From Fasciola hepatica (lineage: Eukaryota > Platyhelminthes > Trematoda > Plagiorchiida > Fasciolidae): 64,000 nucleotides of DNA. The notes beneath the pieces were generated by a model. It was not told the DNA's origin. It was given only the letters and a program-made list of their open reading frames with translations, and did not search any database. Position 1 is the first letter of the stretch, and the number at the start of each line of letters is the position of its first letter. The position numbers and the translations under genes are program-made. This document shows positions 12,162-25,400 of this stretch, piece by piece. The stretch spans positions 2,976,001 through 3,040,000 of the forward strand of contig CANUEZ040000191.1 of NCBI GenBank assembly GCA_948099385.1, given 5' to 3'.

Positions 12162-13215
12162 AAAAGCGAAAGCCGAAGCCAATTTGGGGATTGTGCTTTA
12201 TCATGTAGTGTATATGTTGAACAAAGCTTTGAGACCCATATCGGATAGCCTTGTGGTTTGGGTGTTCGACTGACATTCGTTCACCCCAACCCTTGTTCGT
12301 GTCCCCGTGTGGGCTCTGTCCATGTGCAATGCTCATGATTCCCTTAGCGGATCAAACAGCTGTACAGTGCTTCCATCATTTTCAATGGCCAGTTCAGTGT
12401 TCAAGCTGCATGGAGAATCATATTATACAAATCTACTCTGCTACTGCTCAATTGCATTGTATGAGCAATCTGTGTGGGGATTGTTCATAAGGGAATGCCT
12501 TGGTTTTACTCAGGCCCATAAATAGAGAAGTGATGAAACATAGGATTGGATCGGTGTGCGAGAATTTGGTTGTTACCGTTCAAAGCGAAAGCGAAAGCCG
12601 AAGCCAATTTGGGGATTGTGCTATATCATGTAGTGTATATGTTGAACGAAGCGTTGAGACCCATATCGGATAGCCTTGTGATTTGGGTGTTTGACTGACA
12701 TTCGTTCACCCCAACCCTTGTTCGTGTCCCCGTATGGGCTCTGTCCATGTGCAATGCTCATGATTCCCTTAGCGGATCAAACAGCTGTACAGTGCTTCCA
12801 TCATTTGCAATGGTCAGTTCAGTGTTCAAGCTGCATGGAGAATCATATTATACAAATCTACTCTGCTACTGCTCTATTGCATTGTATGAGCAATCTGTGT
12901 GCATTGTTCATAAGGGAATGCCCTGGTTTTGCTCAGGCCCATAAATAGAGAAGTGATGGAACATAGGATTGGATCGGTGTGCGAGAATTTGGTTGTTACC
13001 GTTCAAAGCGAAAGCGAAAGCCGAAGCCAATTTAAGGATTGTGCTATATCATGTAGTGTATATGTTGAACAAATCGTTGAGACCCATATCGGATAGGCTT
13101 GTGGTTTGGGTGTTCGACTGACATTCGTTCACCCCAACCCTTGTTCGTGTCCCCGTGTGGGCTCTGTCCATGTGCAATGCTCATGATTCCCTTAGCGGAT
13201 CAAACAGCTGTACAG
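12162..13215 (+). repeat. Non-duplicated monomers between two trimer blocks
   Basis: Monomer starts: 12251, 12676, 13099 (first part). Ordinary satellite with mixed variants: TTCAATGGCCAG near 12382, GTGATGAAACATAGG near 12531, CATTTGCAATGG near 12803 (shared with the monomer at 20735), GCCCTGGTTTTGCTC near 12919, and TTTAAGGATTG near 13031. The tail preceding 12251 contains CTTTATCATG in place of CTATATCATG. That removes a reverse-strand stop codon and creates a spurious 62-codon reverse frame; it is not a gene. Confidence 0.8.
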
Positions 13216-16200
13216 TGCTTGCATCATTTTCAATGGTCAGTTCAGTGTTCAAGCTGCATGGAGAATCATATTATACAAATCTACTCTGCTACTGCTCAAT
13301 TGCATTGTATGAGCAATCTGTGTGGGGATTGTTCATAAGGGAATGCCTTGGTTTTACTTAGGCCCATAAATAGAGAAGTGATGGAACATAGGATTGGATC
13401 GGTGTGCGAGAATTTGGTTGTTACCGTTCAAAGCAAAAGCGAAAGCCGAAGCCAATTTGGGGATTGTGCTTTATCATGTAGTGTATATGTTGAACAAATC
13501 GTTGAGACCCATATCGGATAGCCTTGAGGTTTGGGTGTTCGACTGACATTCGTTCACCCCAACCCTTGTTCGTGTCCCCGTGTGGGCTCTGTCCATGTGC
13601 AATGCTCATGATTCCCTTAGCGGATCAAACAGCTGTACAGTGCTTCCATCATTTTCAATGGTCAGTTCAGTGTTCAAGCTGCATGGAGAATCATATTATA
13701 CAAATCTACTCTGCTACTGCTCAATTGCATTGTATGAACAATCTGTGTGGGGATTGTTCATAAGGGAATGCCTTGGTTTTACTCAGGCCCATAAATAGAG
13801 AAGTGATGGAACATAGGATTGGATCGGTGTGCGAGAATTTGGTTGTTACCGTTCAAAGCGAAAGCGAAATCCGAAGCCAATTTGGGGATTGTGCTATATC
13901 ATGTAGTGTATATGTTGAACAAAGCGTTGCGACCCATATCGGATAGCCTTGTGGTTTGGGTGTTCGACTGACATTCGTTCACCCCAACCCTTGTTCGTGT
14001 CCCCGTGTGGGCTCTGTCCATGTGCAATGCTCATGATTCCCTTAGCGGATCAAACAGCTGTACAGTGCTTCCATCATTTTCAATGGTCAGTTCAGTGTTC
14101 AAGCTGCATGGAGAATCATATTATACAAATCTACTCTGCTACTGCTCTATTGCATTGTATGAGTAATCTGTGTGGGGATTGTTCATAAGGAATGCCTTGG
14201 TTTTACTCAGGCCCATAAATAGAGAAGTGATGGAACATAGGATTGGATCGGTGTGCGAGAATTTGGTTGTTACCGTTCAAAGCGAAAGCGAAAGCCGAAG
14301 CCAATTTGGGGATTGTGCTATATCATGTATCGTACATGTTGAACAAATCGTTCAGAGCCATATCGGATAGCCTTGTGGTTTGGGTGTTCGACTGACATTC
14401 GTTCACCCCAACCCTTGTTCGTGTCCCCGTGTGGGCTCTGTCCATGTGCAATGCTCATGATTCCCTTAGCGGATCAAACAGCTGTACAGTGCTTCCATCA
14501 TTTTCAATGGTCAGTTCAGTGTTCAAGCTGCATGGAGAATCATATTATACAAATCTACTCTGCTACTGCTCTATTGCATTGTATGAGCAATCTGTGTGCA
14601 TTGTTCATAAGGGAATGCCTTGGTTTTACTTAGGCCCATAAATAGAGAAGTGATGGAACATAGGATTGGATCGGTGTGCGAGAATTTGGTTCTCACCGTA
14701 AAAAGCGAAAGCGAAAGCCGAATCCAATTTGGGGAGTGCGCTATATCATGTAGTGTATATGTTGAACAAATCGTTGAGACCCATATCGGATAGGCTTGTG
14801 GTTTGGGTGTTCGACTGACATTCGTTCACCCCAACCCTTGTTCGTGTCCCCGTGTGGGCTCTGTCCATGTGCAATGCTCATGATTCCCTTAGCGGATCAA
14901 ACAGCTGTACAGTGCTCCCATCATTTTCAATGGTCAGTTCAGTGTTCAAGCTGCATGGAGAATCATATTATACAAATCTACTCTGCTACTGCTCAATTGC
15001 ATTGTATGAACAATCTGTGTGGGGATTGTTCATAAGGGAATGCCTTGGTTTTACTCAGGCCCATAAATAGAGAAGTGATGGAACATAGGATTGGATCGGT
15101 GTGCGAGAATTTGGTTGTTACCGTTCAAAGCGAAAGCGAAATCCGAAGCCAATTCGGGGATTGTGCTATATCATGTAGTGTATATGTTGAACAAAGCGTT
15201 GCGACCCATATCGGATAGCCTTGTGGTTTGGGTGTTCGACTGACATTCGTTCACCCCAACCCTTGTTCGTGTCCCCGTGTGGGCTCTGTCCATGTGCAAT
15301 GCTCATGATTCCCTTAGCGGATCAAACAGCTGTACAGTGCTTCCATCATTTTCAATGGTCAGTTCAGTGTTCAAGCTGCATGGAGAATCATATTATACAA
15401 ATCTACTCTGCTACTGCTCTATTGCATTGTATGAGTAATCTGTGTGGGGATTGTTCATAAGGGAATGCCTTGGTTTTACTCAGGCCCATAAATAGAGAAG
15501 TGATGGAACATAGGATTGGATCGGTGTGCGAGAATTTGGTTGTTACCGTTCAAAGCGAAAGCGAAAGCCGAAGCCAATTTGGGGATTGTGCTATATCATG
15601 TATCGTACATGTTGAACAAATCGTTCAGAGCCATATCGGATAGCCTTGTGGTTTGGGTGTTCGACTGACATTCGTTCACCCCAACCCTTGTTCGTGTCCC
15701 CGTGTGGGCTCTGTCCATGTGCAATGCTCATGATTCCCTTAGCGGATCAAACAGCTGTACAGTGCTTCCATCATTTTCAATGGTCAGTTCAGTGTTCAAG
15801 CTGCATGGAGAATCATATTATACAAATCTACTCTGCTACTGCTCTATTGCATTGTATGAGCAATCTGTGTGCATTGTTCATAAGGGAATGCCTTGGTTTT
15901 ACTTAGGCCCATAAATAGAGAAGTGATGGAACATAGGATTGGATCGGTGTGCGAGAATTTGGTTCTCACCGTAAAAAGCGAAAGCGAAAGCCGAATCCAA
16001 TTTGGGGAGTGCGCTATATCATGTAGTGTATATGTTGAACAAATCGTTGAGACCCATATCGGATAGGCTTGTGGTTTGGGTGTTCGACTGACATTCGTTC
16101 ACCCCAACCCTTGTTCGTGTCCCCGTGTGGGCTCTGTCCATGTGCAATGCTCATGATTCCCTTAGCGGATCAAACAGCTGTACAGTGCTCCCATCATTTT

Positions 16201-17343
16201 CAATGGTCAGTTCAGTGTTCAAGCTGCATGGAGAATCATATTATACAAATCTACTCTGCTACTGCTCAATTGCATTGTATGAGCAATCTGTGTGGGGATT
16301 GTTCATAAGGGAATGCCTTGGTTTTACTTAGGCCCATAAATAGAGAAGTGATGGAACATAGGATTGGATCGGTGTGCGAGAATTTGGTTGTTACCGTTCA
16401 AAGCAAAAGCGAAAGCCGAAGCCAATTTGGGGATTGTGCTTTATCATGTAGTGTATATGTTGAACAAATCGTTGAGACCCATATCGGATAGCCTTGTGGT
16501 TTGGGTGTTCGACTGACATTCGTTCACCCCAACCCTTGTTCGTGTCCCCGTGTGGGCTCTGTCCATGTGCAATGCTCATGATTCCCTTAGCGGATCAAAC
16601 AGCTGTACAGTGCTTCCATCATTTTCAATGGTCAGTTCAGTGTTCAAGCTGCATGGAGAATCATATTATACAAATCTACTCTGCTACTGCTCAATTGCAT
16701 TGTATGAACAATCTGTGTGGGGATTGTTCATAAGGGAATGCCTTGGTTTTACTCAGGCCCATAAATAGAGAAGTGATGGAACATAGGATTGGATCGGTGT
16801 GCGAGAATTTGGTTCTCACCGTAAAAAGCGAAAGCGAAATCCGAAGCCAATTCGGGGATTGTGCTATATCATGTAGTGTATATGTTGAACAAAGCGTTGC
16901 GACCCATATCGGATAGCCTTGTGGTTTGGGTGTTCGACTGACATTCGTTCACCCCAACCCTTGTTCGTGTCCCCGTGTGGGCTCTGTCCATGTGCAATGC
17001 TCATGATTCCCTTAGCGGATCAAACAGCTGTACAGTGCTTCCATCATTTTCAATGGTCAGTTCAGTGTTCAAGCTGCATGGAGAATCATATTATACAAAT
17101 CTACTCTGCTACTGCTCTATTGCATTGTATGAGTAATCTGTGTGGGGATTGTTCATAAGGGAATGCCTTGGTTTTACTCAGGCCCATAAATAGAGAAGTG
17201 ATGGAACATAGGATTGGATCGGTGTGCGAGAATTTGGTTGTTAACGTTCAAAGCGAAAGCGAAAGCCGAAGCCAATTTGGGGATTGTGCTATATCATGTA
17301 TCGTACATGTTGAACAAATCGTTCAGAGCCATATCGGATAGCC
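13216..17343 (+). repeat. Overlapping trimer (1,273 bp) and heptamer (2,970 bp) duplications
   Basis: Monomer starts: 13524, 13949, 14373, 14796, 15221, 15646, 16069, 16494, 16919. Two registers overlap. 13883–15006 matches 15156–16279 at 1,272/1,273 bp; the 1-bp change is a missing G in CATAAGGAATG near 14190. 13216–13838 matches 16186–16808 at 2,970 bp with one substitution noticed (A at 13527 versus T at 16497). Diagnostic variants are CATTGTATGAACAATC (near 13729, 15001 and 16699), the TTCTCACCGTAAAAAGCG cassette (near 14692, 15965 and 16813) and AAAGCAAAAGCG with CTTTATCATG (13431 and 16401). The overlap means at least two successive exchanges in different registers. Confidence 0.82.
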
Positions 17344-20310
17344 TTGTGGTTTGGGTGTTCGACTGACATTCGTTCACCCCAACCCTTGTTCGTGTCCCCG
17401 TGTGGGCTCTGTCCATGTGCAATGCTCATGATTCCCTTAGCGGATCAAACAGCTGTACAGTGCTTCCATCATTTTCAATGGTCAGTTCAGTGTTCAAGCT
17501 GCATGGAGAATCATATTATAGAAATCTACTCTGCTACTGCTCTATTGCATTGTATGAGCAATCTGTGTGGATTGTTCATAAAAGAATGCCTTGGTTTTAC
17601 TTAGGCCCATAAATAGAGAAGTGATGGAACATAGGATTGGATCGGTGTGCGAGAATTTGGTTGTTACCGTTCAAAGCAAAAGCGAAAGCCGAAGCCAATT
17701 TGGGGATTGTGCTATATAATGTATCGTACATGTTGAACAAATCGTTCAGAGCCATATCGGATAGCCTTGTGGTTTGGGTGTTCGACTGACATTCGTTCAC
17801 CCCAACCCTTGTTCGTGTCCCCGTGTGGGCTCTGTCCATGTTCAATGCTCATGATTCCCTTAGCGGATCAAACAGCTGTACAGTGCTTCCATCATTTTCA
17901 ATGGTCAGTTCAGTGTTCAAGCTGCATGGAGAATCATATTATACAAATCTACTCTGCTACTGCTCAATTGCATTGTATGAGCAATCTGTGTGCATTGTTC
18001 ATAAGGGAATGCATTGGTTTTACTCAGGCCCATAAATAGAGAAGTGATGGAACATAGGATTGGATCGGTGTGCGAGAATTTGGTTGTTACCGTTCAAAGC
18101 GAAAGCGAAATCCGAAGCCAATTTGGGGATTGTGCTATATCATGTATTGTATATGTTGAACAAATCGTTGAGACCCATATCGGATAGGCTTGTGGTTTGG
18201 GTGTTCGACTGACATTCGTTCACCCCAACCATTGTTCGTGTCCCCGTGTGGGCTCTGTCCATGTTCAATGCTCATGATTCCCTTAGCGGATCAAACAGCT
18301 GTACAGTGCTTCCATCATTTTCAATGGTCAGTTCAGTGTTCAAGCTGCATGGAGAATCATATTATACAAATCTACTCTGCTACTGCTCTATTGCATTGTA
18401 TGAGCAATCTGTGTGTGGATTGTTCATAAGGGAATGCCTTGGTTTTACTCAGGCCCATAAATAGAGAAGTGATGGAACATAGGATTGGATCGGTGTGCGA
18501 GAATTTGGTTGTTACCGTTCAAAGCGAAAGCGAAATCCGAAGCCAATTTGGGGATTGTGCTATATCATGTATTGTATATGTTGAACAAAGTGTTGCGACC
18601 CATATCGGATAGCCTTGTGGTTTGGGTGTTCGACTGACATTCGTTCACCCCAACCCTTGTTCGTGTCCCCGTGTGGGCTCTGTCCATGTGCAATGCTCAT
18701 GATTCCCTTAGCGGATCAAACAGCTGTACAGTGCTTCCATCATTTTCAATGGTCAGTTCAGTGTTCAAGCTGCATAGAGAATCATATTATACAAATCTAC
18801 TCTGCTACTGCTCTATTGCATTGTATGAGTAATCTGTGTGGATTGTTCATAAGGGAATGCCTTGGTTTTATTCAGGCCCATAAATAGAGAAGTGATGGAA
18901 CATAGGATTGGATCGGTGTGCGAGAATTTGGTTGTTACCGTTCAAAGCGAAAGCGAAAGCCGAAGCCAATTTGGGGATTGTGCTATATCATGTATCGTAC
19001 ATGTTGAACAAATCGTTCAGAGCCATATCGGATAGCCTTGTGGTTTGGGTGTTCGACTGACATTCGTTCACCCCAACCCTTGTTCGTGTCCCCGTGTGGG
19101 CTCTGTCCATGTTCAATGCTCATGATTCCCTTAGCGGATCAAACAGCTGTACAGTGCTTCCATCATTTTCAATGGTCAGTTCAGTGTTCAAGCTGCATGG
19201 AGAATCATATTATACAAATCTACTCTGCTACTGCTCAATTGCATTGTATGAGCAATCTGTGTGCATTGTTCATAAGGGAATGCCTTGGTTTTACTCAGGC
19301 CCATAAATAGAGAAGTGATGGAACATAGGATTGGATCGGTGTGCGAGAATTTGGTTGTTACCGTTCAAAGCGAAAGCGAAAGCCGAAGCCAATTTGGGGA
19401 TTGTGCTATATCATGTATTGTATATGTTGAACAAAGCGTTGAGACCCATATCGGATAGCCTTGTGGTTTGGGTGTTCGACTGACATTCGTTCACCCCAAC
19501 CATTGTTCGTGTCCCCGTGTGGGCTCTGTCCATGTGCAATGCTCATGATTCCCTTAGCGGATCAAACAGCTGTACAGTGCTCCCATCATTTTCAATGGTC
19601 AGTTCAGTGTTCAAGCTGCATGGAGAATCATATTATACAAATCTACTCTGCTACTGCTCTATTGCATTGTATGAGCAATCTGTGTGGGGATTGTTCATAA
19701 GGGAATGCCTTGGTTTTACTTAGGCCCATAAATAGAGAAGTGATGGAACATAGGATTGGATCGGTGTGCGAGAATTTGGTTGTTACCGTTCAAAGCGAAA
19801 GCGAAAGCCGAAGCCAATTTGGGGATTGTGCTATATCATGTATTGTATATGTTGAACAAAGCGTTGAGACCCATATCGGATAGCCTTGTGGTTTGGGTGT
19901 TCGACTGACATTCGTTCACCCCAACCCTTGTTCGTGTCCCCGTGTGGGCTCTGTCCATGTTCAATGCTCATGATTCCCTTAGCGGATCAAACAGCTGTAC
20001 AGTGCTTCCATCATTTTCAATGGTCAGTTCAGTGTTCAAGCTGCATGGAGAATCATATTATACAAATCTACTCTGCTACTGCTCTATTGCATTGTATGAG
20101 CAATCTGTGTGGGGATTGTTCATAAGGGAATGCCTTGGTTTTACTCAGGCCCATAAATAGAGAAGTGATGGAACATGGGATTGGATCGGTGTGCGAGAAT
20201 TTGGTTGTTACCGTTCAAAGCGAAAGCGAAAGCCGAAGCCAATTTGGGGATTGTGCTATATCATGTATTGTATATGTTGAACAAATCGTTGAGACCCATA
20301 TCGGATAGCC
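17344..20310 (+). repeat. Seven monomers with weak trimer (1,271-bp) periodicity
   Basis: Monomer starts: 17344, 17767, 18190, 18615, 19038, 19461, 19886. Monomers 17767 and 19038 share CCATGTTCAATGC, CAATTG and the short TGTGCATTG allele. 18190 and 19461 share CCAACCATTGTTCG. Spacing is 1,271 bp (423+425+423 or a permutation). Other sites disagree between the copies, so this is an old or converted trimer. Monomer 17344 has TTATAGAAATC (near 17517) and CATAAAAGAATGCC (near 17577). Its successor's tail has TATAATGTATCG, one base short of the perfect palindrome. This is the last region with the TCGTACATG haplotype. Confidence 0.6.
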
Positions 20311-22434
20311 TTGTGGTTTGGGTGTTCGACTGACATTCGTTCACCCCAACCCTTGTTCGTGTCCCCGTGTGGGCTCTGTCCATGTGCAATGCTCATGATT
20401 CCCTTAGCGGATCAAACAGCTGCACAGTGCTTCCATCATTTTCAATGGTCAGTTCAGTGTTCAAGCTGCATGGAGAATCATATTATACAAATCTACTCTG
20501 CTACTGCTCTATTGCATTGTATGAGTAATCTGTGTGGATTGTTCATAAGGGAATGCCTTGGTTTTACTCAGGCCCATAAATAGAGAAGTGATGGAACATA
20601 GGATTGGATCGGTGTGCGAGAATTTGGTTCTCACCGTAAACAGCCAAAGCGTAAGCCGAAGCCAATTTCGGGGATTGTGTTATATCATGTATTGTATATG
20701 TTGAACAAATCTTTGAGACCCATATCGGATAGCCTTGTGGTTTGGGTGTTCGACTGACATTCGTTCACCCCAACCCTTGTTCGTGTCCCCGTGTGGGCTC
20801 TGTCCATGTGCAATGCTCATGATTCCCTTAGCGGATCAAACAGCTGTACAGTGCTTCCATCATTTGCAATGGTCAGTTCAGTGTTCAAGCTGCATGGAGA
20901 ATCATATTATACAAATCTACTCTGCTACTGCTCAATTGCATTGTATGAGCAATCTGTGTGGGGATTGTTCATAAGGGAATGCCTTGGTTTTACTTAGGCC
21001 CATAAATAGAGAAGTGATGGAACATAGGATTGGATCGGTGTGCGAGAATTTGGTTGTTACCGTTCAAAGCGAAAGCGAAATCCGAAGCCAATTCGGGGAT
21101 TGTGCTATATCATGTAGTGTATATGTTGAACGAAGCGTTGAGACCCATATCGGATAGCCTTGTGGTTTGGGTGTTCGACTGACATTCGTTCACCCCAACC
21201 CTTGTTTGTGTCCCCGTGTGGGCTCTGTCCATGTGCAATGCTCATGATTCCCTTAGCGGATCAAACAGCTGTACAGTGCTCCCATCATTTTCAATGGTCA
21301 GTTCAGTGTTCAAGCTGCATGGAGAATCATATTATACAAATCTACTCTGCTACTGCTCTATTGCATTGTATGAGCAATCTGTGTGGGGATTGTTCATAAG
21401 GGAATGCCTTGGTTTTACTCAGGTCCATAAATAGAGAAGTGATGGAACATAGGATTGGATCGGTGTGCGAGAATTTGGTTGTTACCGTTCAAAGCGAAAG
21501 CGAAAGCCGAAGCCAATTTGGGGATTGTGCTATATCATGTATTGTATATGTTGAACGAAGCGTTGAGACCCATATCGGATAGCCTTGTGATTTGGGTGTT
21601 TGACTGACATTCGTTCACCCCAACCCTTGTTCGTGTCCCCGTATGGGCTCTGTCCATGTGCAATGCTCATGATTCCCTTAGCGGATCAAACAGCTGTACA
21701 GTGCTCCCATCATTTTCAATGGTCAGTTCAGTGTTCAAGCTGCATAGAGAATCATATTATACAAATCTACTCTGCTACTGCTCTATTGCATAGTATGAGC
21801 AATCTGTGTGGGGATTGTTCATAAGGGAATACCTTGGTTTTACTTAGGCCCATAAATAGAGAAGTGATGGAACATAGGATTGGATCGGTGTGCGAGAATT
21901 TGGTTCTCACCGTAAAAAGCCAAAGCGAAATCCGAAGCCAGTTTGGGGATTGTGCTATATCATGTAGTGTATATGTTGAACAAATCGTTGAGACCCATAT
22001 CGGATAGGCTTGTGGTTTGGGTGTTCGACTGACATTCGTTCACCCCAACCCTTGTTCGTGTCCCCGTGTGGGCTCTGTCCATGTGCAATGCTCATGATTC
22101 CCTTAGCGGATCAAACAGCTGTACAGTGCTTCCATCATTTTCAATGGTCAGTTCAGTGTTCAAGCTGCATAGAGAATCATATTATACAAATCTACTCTGC
22201 TACTGCTCTATTGCATTGTATGAGCAATCTGTGTGGGGATTGTTCATAAGGGAATGCCTTGGTTTTACTTAGGCCCATAAATAGAGAAGTGATGGAACAT
22301 AGGATTGGATCGATGTGCGAGAATTTGGTTGTTACCGTTCAAAGCGAAAGCGAAATCCGAAGCCAATTCGGGGATTGTGCTATATCATGTAGTGTATATG
22401 TTGAACAAAGCGTTGCGACCCATATCGGATAGCC
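20311..22434 (+). repeat. Five monomers; contains the TAAACAGCCAAAGCGTAAGC cassette and a 1-bp insertion
   Basis: Monomer starts: 20311, 20735, 21160, 21585, 22010. Monomer 20311 loses the TGTACA site (CTGCACAG near 20421). Its tail carries TAAACAGCCAAAGCGTAAGC at 20637–20656 and an extra C in AATTTCGGGG near 20669. The identical cassette plus insertion reappears at 27001–27020 and about 27033, 6,364 bp away. 20735 shares CATTTGCAATGG with 12676. 21160 has TTGTTTGTGTC and AGGTCCAT. 21585 has CATAGTATGAG and GGGAATACCTTGG. No HOR unit stands out here. Confidence 0.75.
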
Positions 22435-25400
22435 TTGTGGTTTGGGTGTTCGACTGACATTCGTTCACCCCAACCCTTGTTCGTGTCTCCAAGTGGGCTC
22501 TGTCCATGTGCAATGCTCATGATTCCCTTAGCGGATCAAAAAGCTGTACAGTGCTTCCATCATTTTCAATGGTCAGTTCAGTGTTCAAGCTGCATGGAGA
22601 ATCATATTATACAAATCTACTCTGCTACTGCTCTATTGCATTGTATGAGCAATCTGTGTGGATTGTTCATAAGGGAAAGCCTTGGTTTTACTCAGGCCCA
22701 TAAATAGAGAAGTGATGGAACATAGGATTGGATCGGTGTGCGAGAATTTGGTTGTTACCGTTCAAAGCGAAAGCGAAAGCCGAAGCCAATTTGGGGATTG
22801 TGCTATATCATGTATTGTATATGTTGAACGAAGCGTTGAGACCCATATCGGATAGCCTTGTGATTTGGGTGTTTGACTGACATTCGTTCACCCCAACCCT
22901 TGTTCGTGTCCCCGTATGGGCTCTGTCCATGTGCAATGCTCATGATTCCCTTAGCGGATCAAACAGCTGTACAGTGCTTCCATCATTTTCAATGGTCAGT
23001 TCAGTGTTCAAGCTGCATAGAGAATCATATTATACAAATCTACTTTGCTACTGCTCTATTGCATTGTCTGAGCAATCTGTGTGGATTGTTCATAAGGGAA
23101 TACCTTGGTTTTACTTAGGCCCATAAATAGAGAAGTGATGGAACATAGGATTGGATCGGTGTGCGAGAATTTGGTTCTCACCGTTCAAAGCGAAAGCGAA
23201 ATCCGAAGCCAGTTTAGGGAGTGCGCTATATCATGTAGTGTATATGTTGAACAAATCGTTGAGACCCATATCGGATAGGCTTGTGGTTTGGGTGTTCGAC
23301 TGGCATTCGTTCACCCCAACCCTTGTTCGTGTCCCCGTATGGGCTCTGTCCATGTGCAATGCTCATGATTCCCTTAGCGGATCAAACAGCTGTACAGTGC
23401 TTCCATCATTTTCAATGGTCAGTTCAGTGTTCAAGCTGCATGGAAAATCATATTGTACAAATCTACTCTGCTACTGCTCAATTGCATTGTATGAGCAATC
23501 TGTGTGGGGATTGTTCATAAGGGAATGCCTTGGTTTTACTTAGGCCCATAAATAGAGAAGTGATGGAACATAGGATTGGATCGGTGTGCGAGAATTTGGT
23601 TGTTACCGTTCAAAGCGAAAGCGAAAGCCGAAGCCAATTTGGGGATTGTGCTATATCATGTATTGTATATGTTGAACGAAGCGTTGAGACCCATATCGGA
23701 TAGCCTTGTGATTTGGGTGTTTGACTGACATTCGTTCACCCCAACCCTTGTTCGTGTCCCCGTATGGGCTCTATCCATGTGCAATGCTCATGATTCCCTT
23801 AGCGGATCAAACAGCTGTACAGTGCTCCCATCATTTTCAATGGTCAGTTCAGTGTTCAAGCTGCATAGAGAATCATATTATACAAATCTACTCTGCTACT
23901 GCTCTATTGCATTGTCTGAGCAATCTGTGTGGATTGTTCATAAGAGAATACCTTGGTTTTACTTAGGCCCATAAATAGAGAAGTGATGGAACATAGGATT
24001 GGATCGGTGTGCGAGAATTTGGTTGTTACCGTTCAAAGCGAAAGCGAAAGCCGAAGCCAATTTGGGGATTGTGCTATATCATGTATTGTATATGTTGAAC
24101 AAAGCGTTGAGACCCATATCGGATAGCCTTGTGGTTTGGGTGTTCGACTGACATTCGTTCACCCCAACCCTTGTTCGTGTCCCCGTATGGGCTCTGTCCA
24201 TGTGCAATGCTCATGATTCCCTTAGCGGATCAAACAGCTGTACAGTGCTCCCATCATTTTCAATGGTCAGTTCAGTGTTCAAGCTGCATAGAGAATCATA
24301 TTATACAAATCTACTCTGCTACTGCCCTAGTGCATTGTATGAGCAATCTGTGTGGATTGTTCATAAGGGAATACCTTGGTTTTACTTAGGCCCATAAATA
24401 GAGAAGTGATGGAACATAGGATTGGATCGGTGTGCGAGAATTTGGTTCTCACCGTTCAAAGCGAAAGCGAAATCCGAAGCCAGTTTGGGGAGTGCGCTAT
24501 ATCATGTAGTGTATATGTTGAACAAATCGTTGAGACCCATATCGGATAGGCTTGTGGTTTGGGTGTTCGAATGACATTCGTTCACCCCAACCCTTGTTCG
24601 TGTCCCCGTGTGGGCTCTGTCCATGTGCAATGCTCATGATTCCCTTAGCGGATCAAACAGCTGTACAGTGCTTCCATCATTTTCAATGGTCAGTTCAGTG
24701 TTCAAGCTGCATAGAGAATCATATTATACAAATCTACTCTGCTACTGCTCTATTGCATTGTATGAGCAATCTGTGTGGGGATTGTTCATAAGGGAATGCC
24801 TTGGTTTTACTAAGGCCCATAAATAGAGAAGTGATGGAACATAGGATTGGATCGGTGTGCGAGAATTTGGTTGTTACCGTTCAAAGCGAAAGCGAAATCC
24901 GAAGCCAATTTGGGGATTGTGCTATATCATGTATTGTATATGTTGAACAAAGTGTTGCGACCCATATCGGATAGCCTTGTGGTTTGGGTGTTCGACTGAC
25001 ATTCGTTCACCCCAACCCTTGTTCGTGTCCCCGTGTGGGCTCTGTCCATGTGCAATGCTCATAATTCCCTTAGCGGATCAAAAAGCTGTACAGTGCTTCC
25101 ATAATTTTCAATGGTCAGTTCAGTGGTCAAGCTGCATGGAGAATCATATTATACAAATCTACTCTGCTACTGCTCTATTGCATTGTATGAGCAATCTGTG
25201 TGGGGATTGTTCATAAGGGAATGCCTTGGTTTTACTTAGGCCCATAAATAGAGAAGTGATGGAACATAGGATTGGATCGGTGTGCGAGAATTTGGTTGTT
25301 ACCGTTCAAAGCGAAAGCGAAAGCCGAAGCCAATTTGGGGATTGTGCTATATCATGTATTGTATATGTTGAACAAAGCGTTGAGACCCATATCGGATAGC

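Noticed and set aside
12148..12336. 62-codon reverse-strand frame, also at about 13421, 16391, 27419, 38880, 43109, 43534, 44380, 45228 and 48199
   Set aside because: It appears only where CTATATCATG or its neighbours change so that a reverse stop codon is lost. The same strand is closed in most monomers, and there is no conserved start context or homology.
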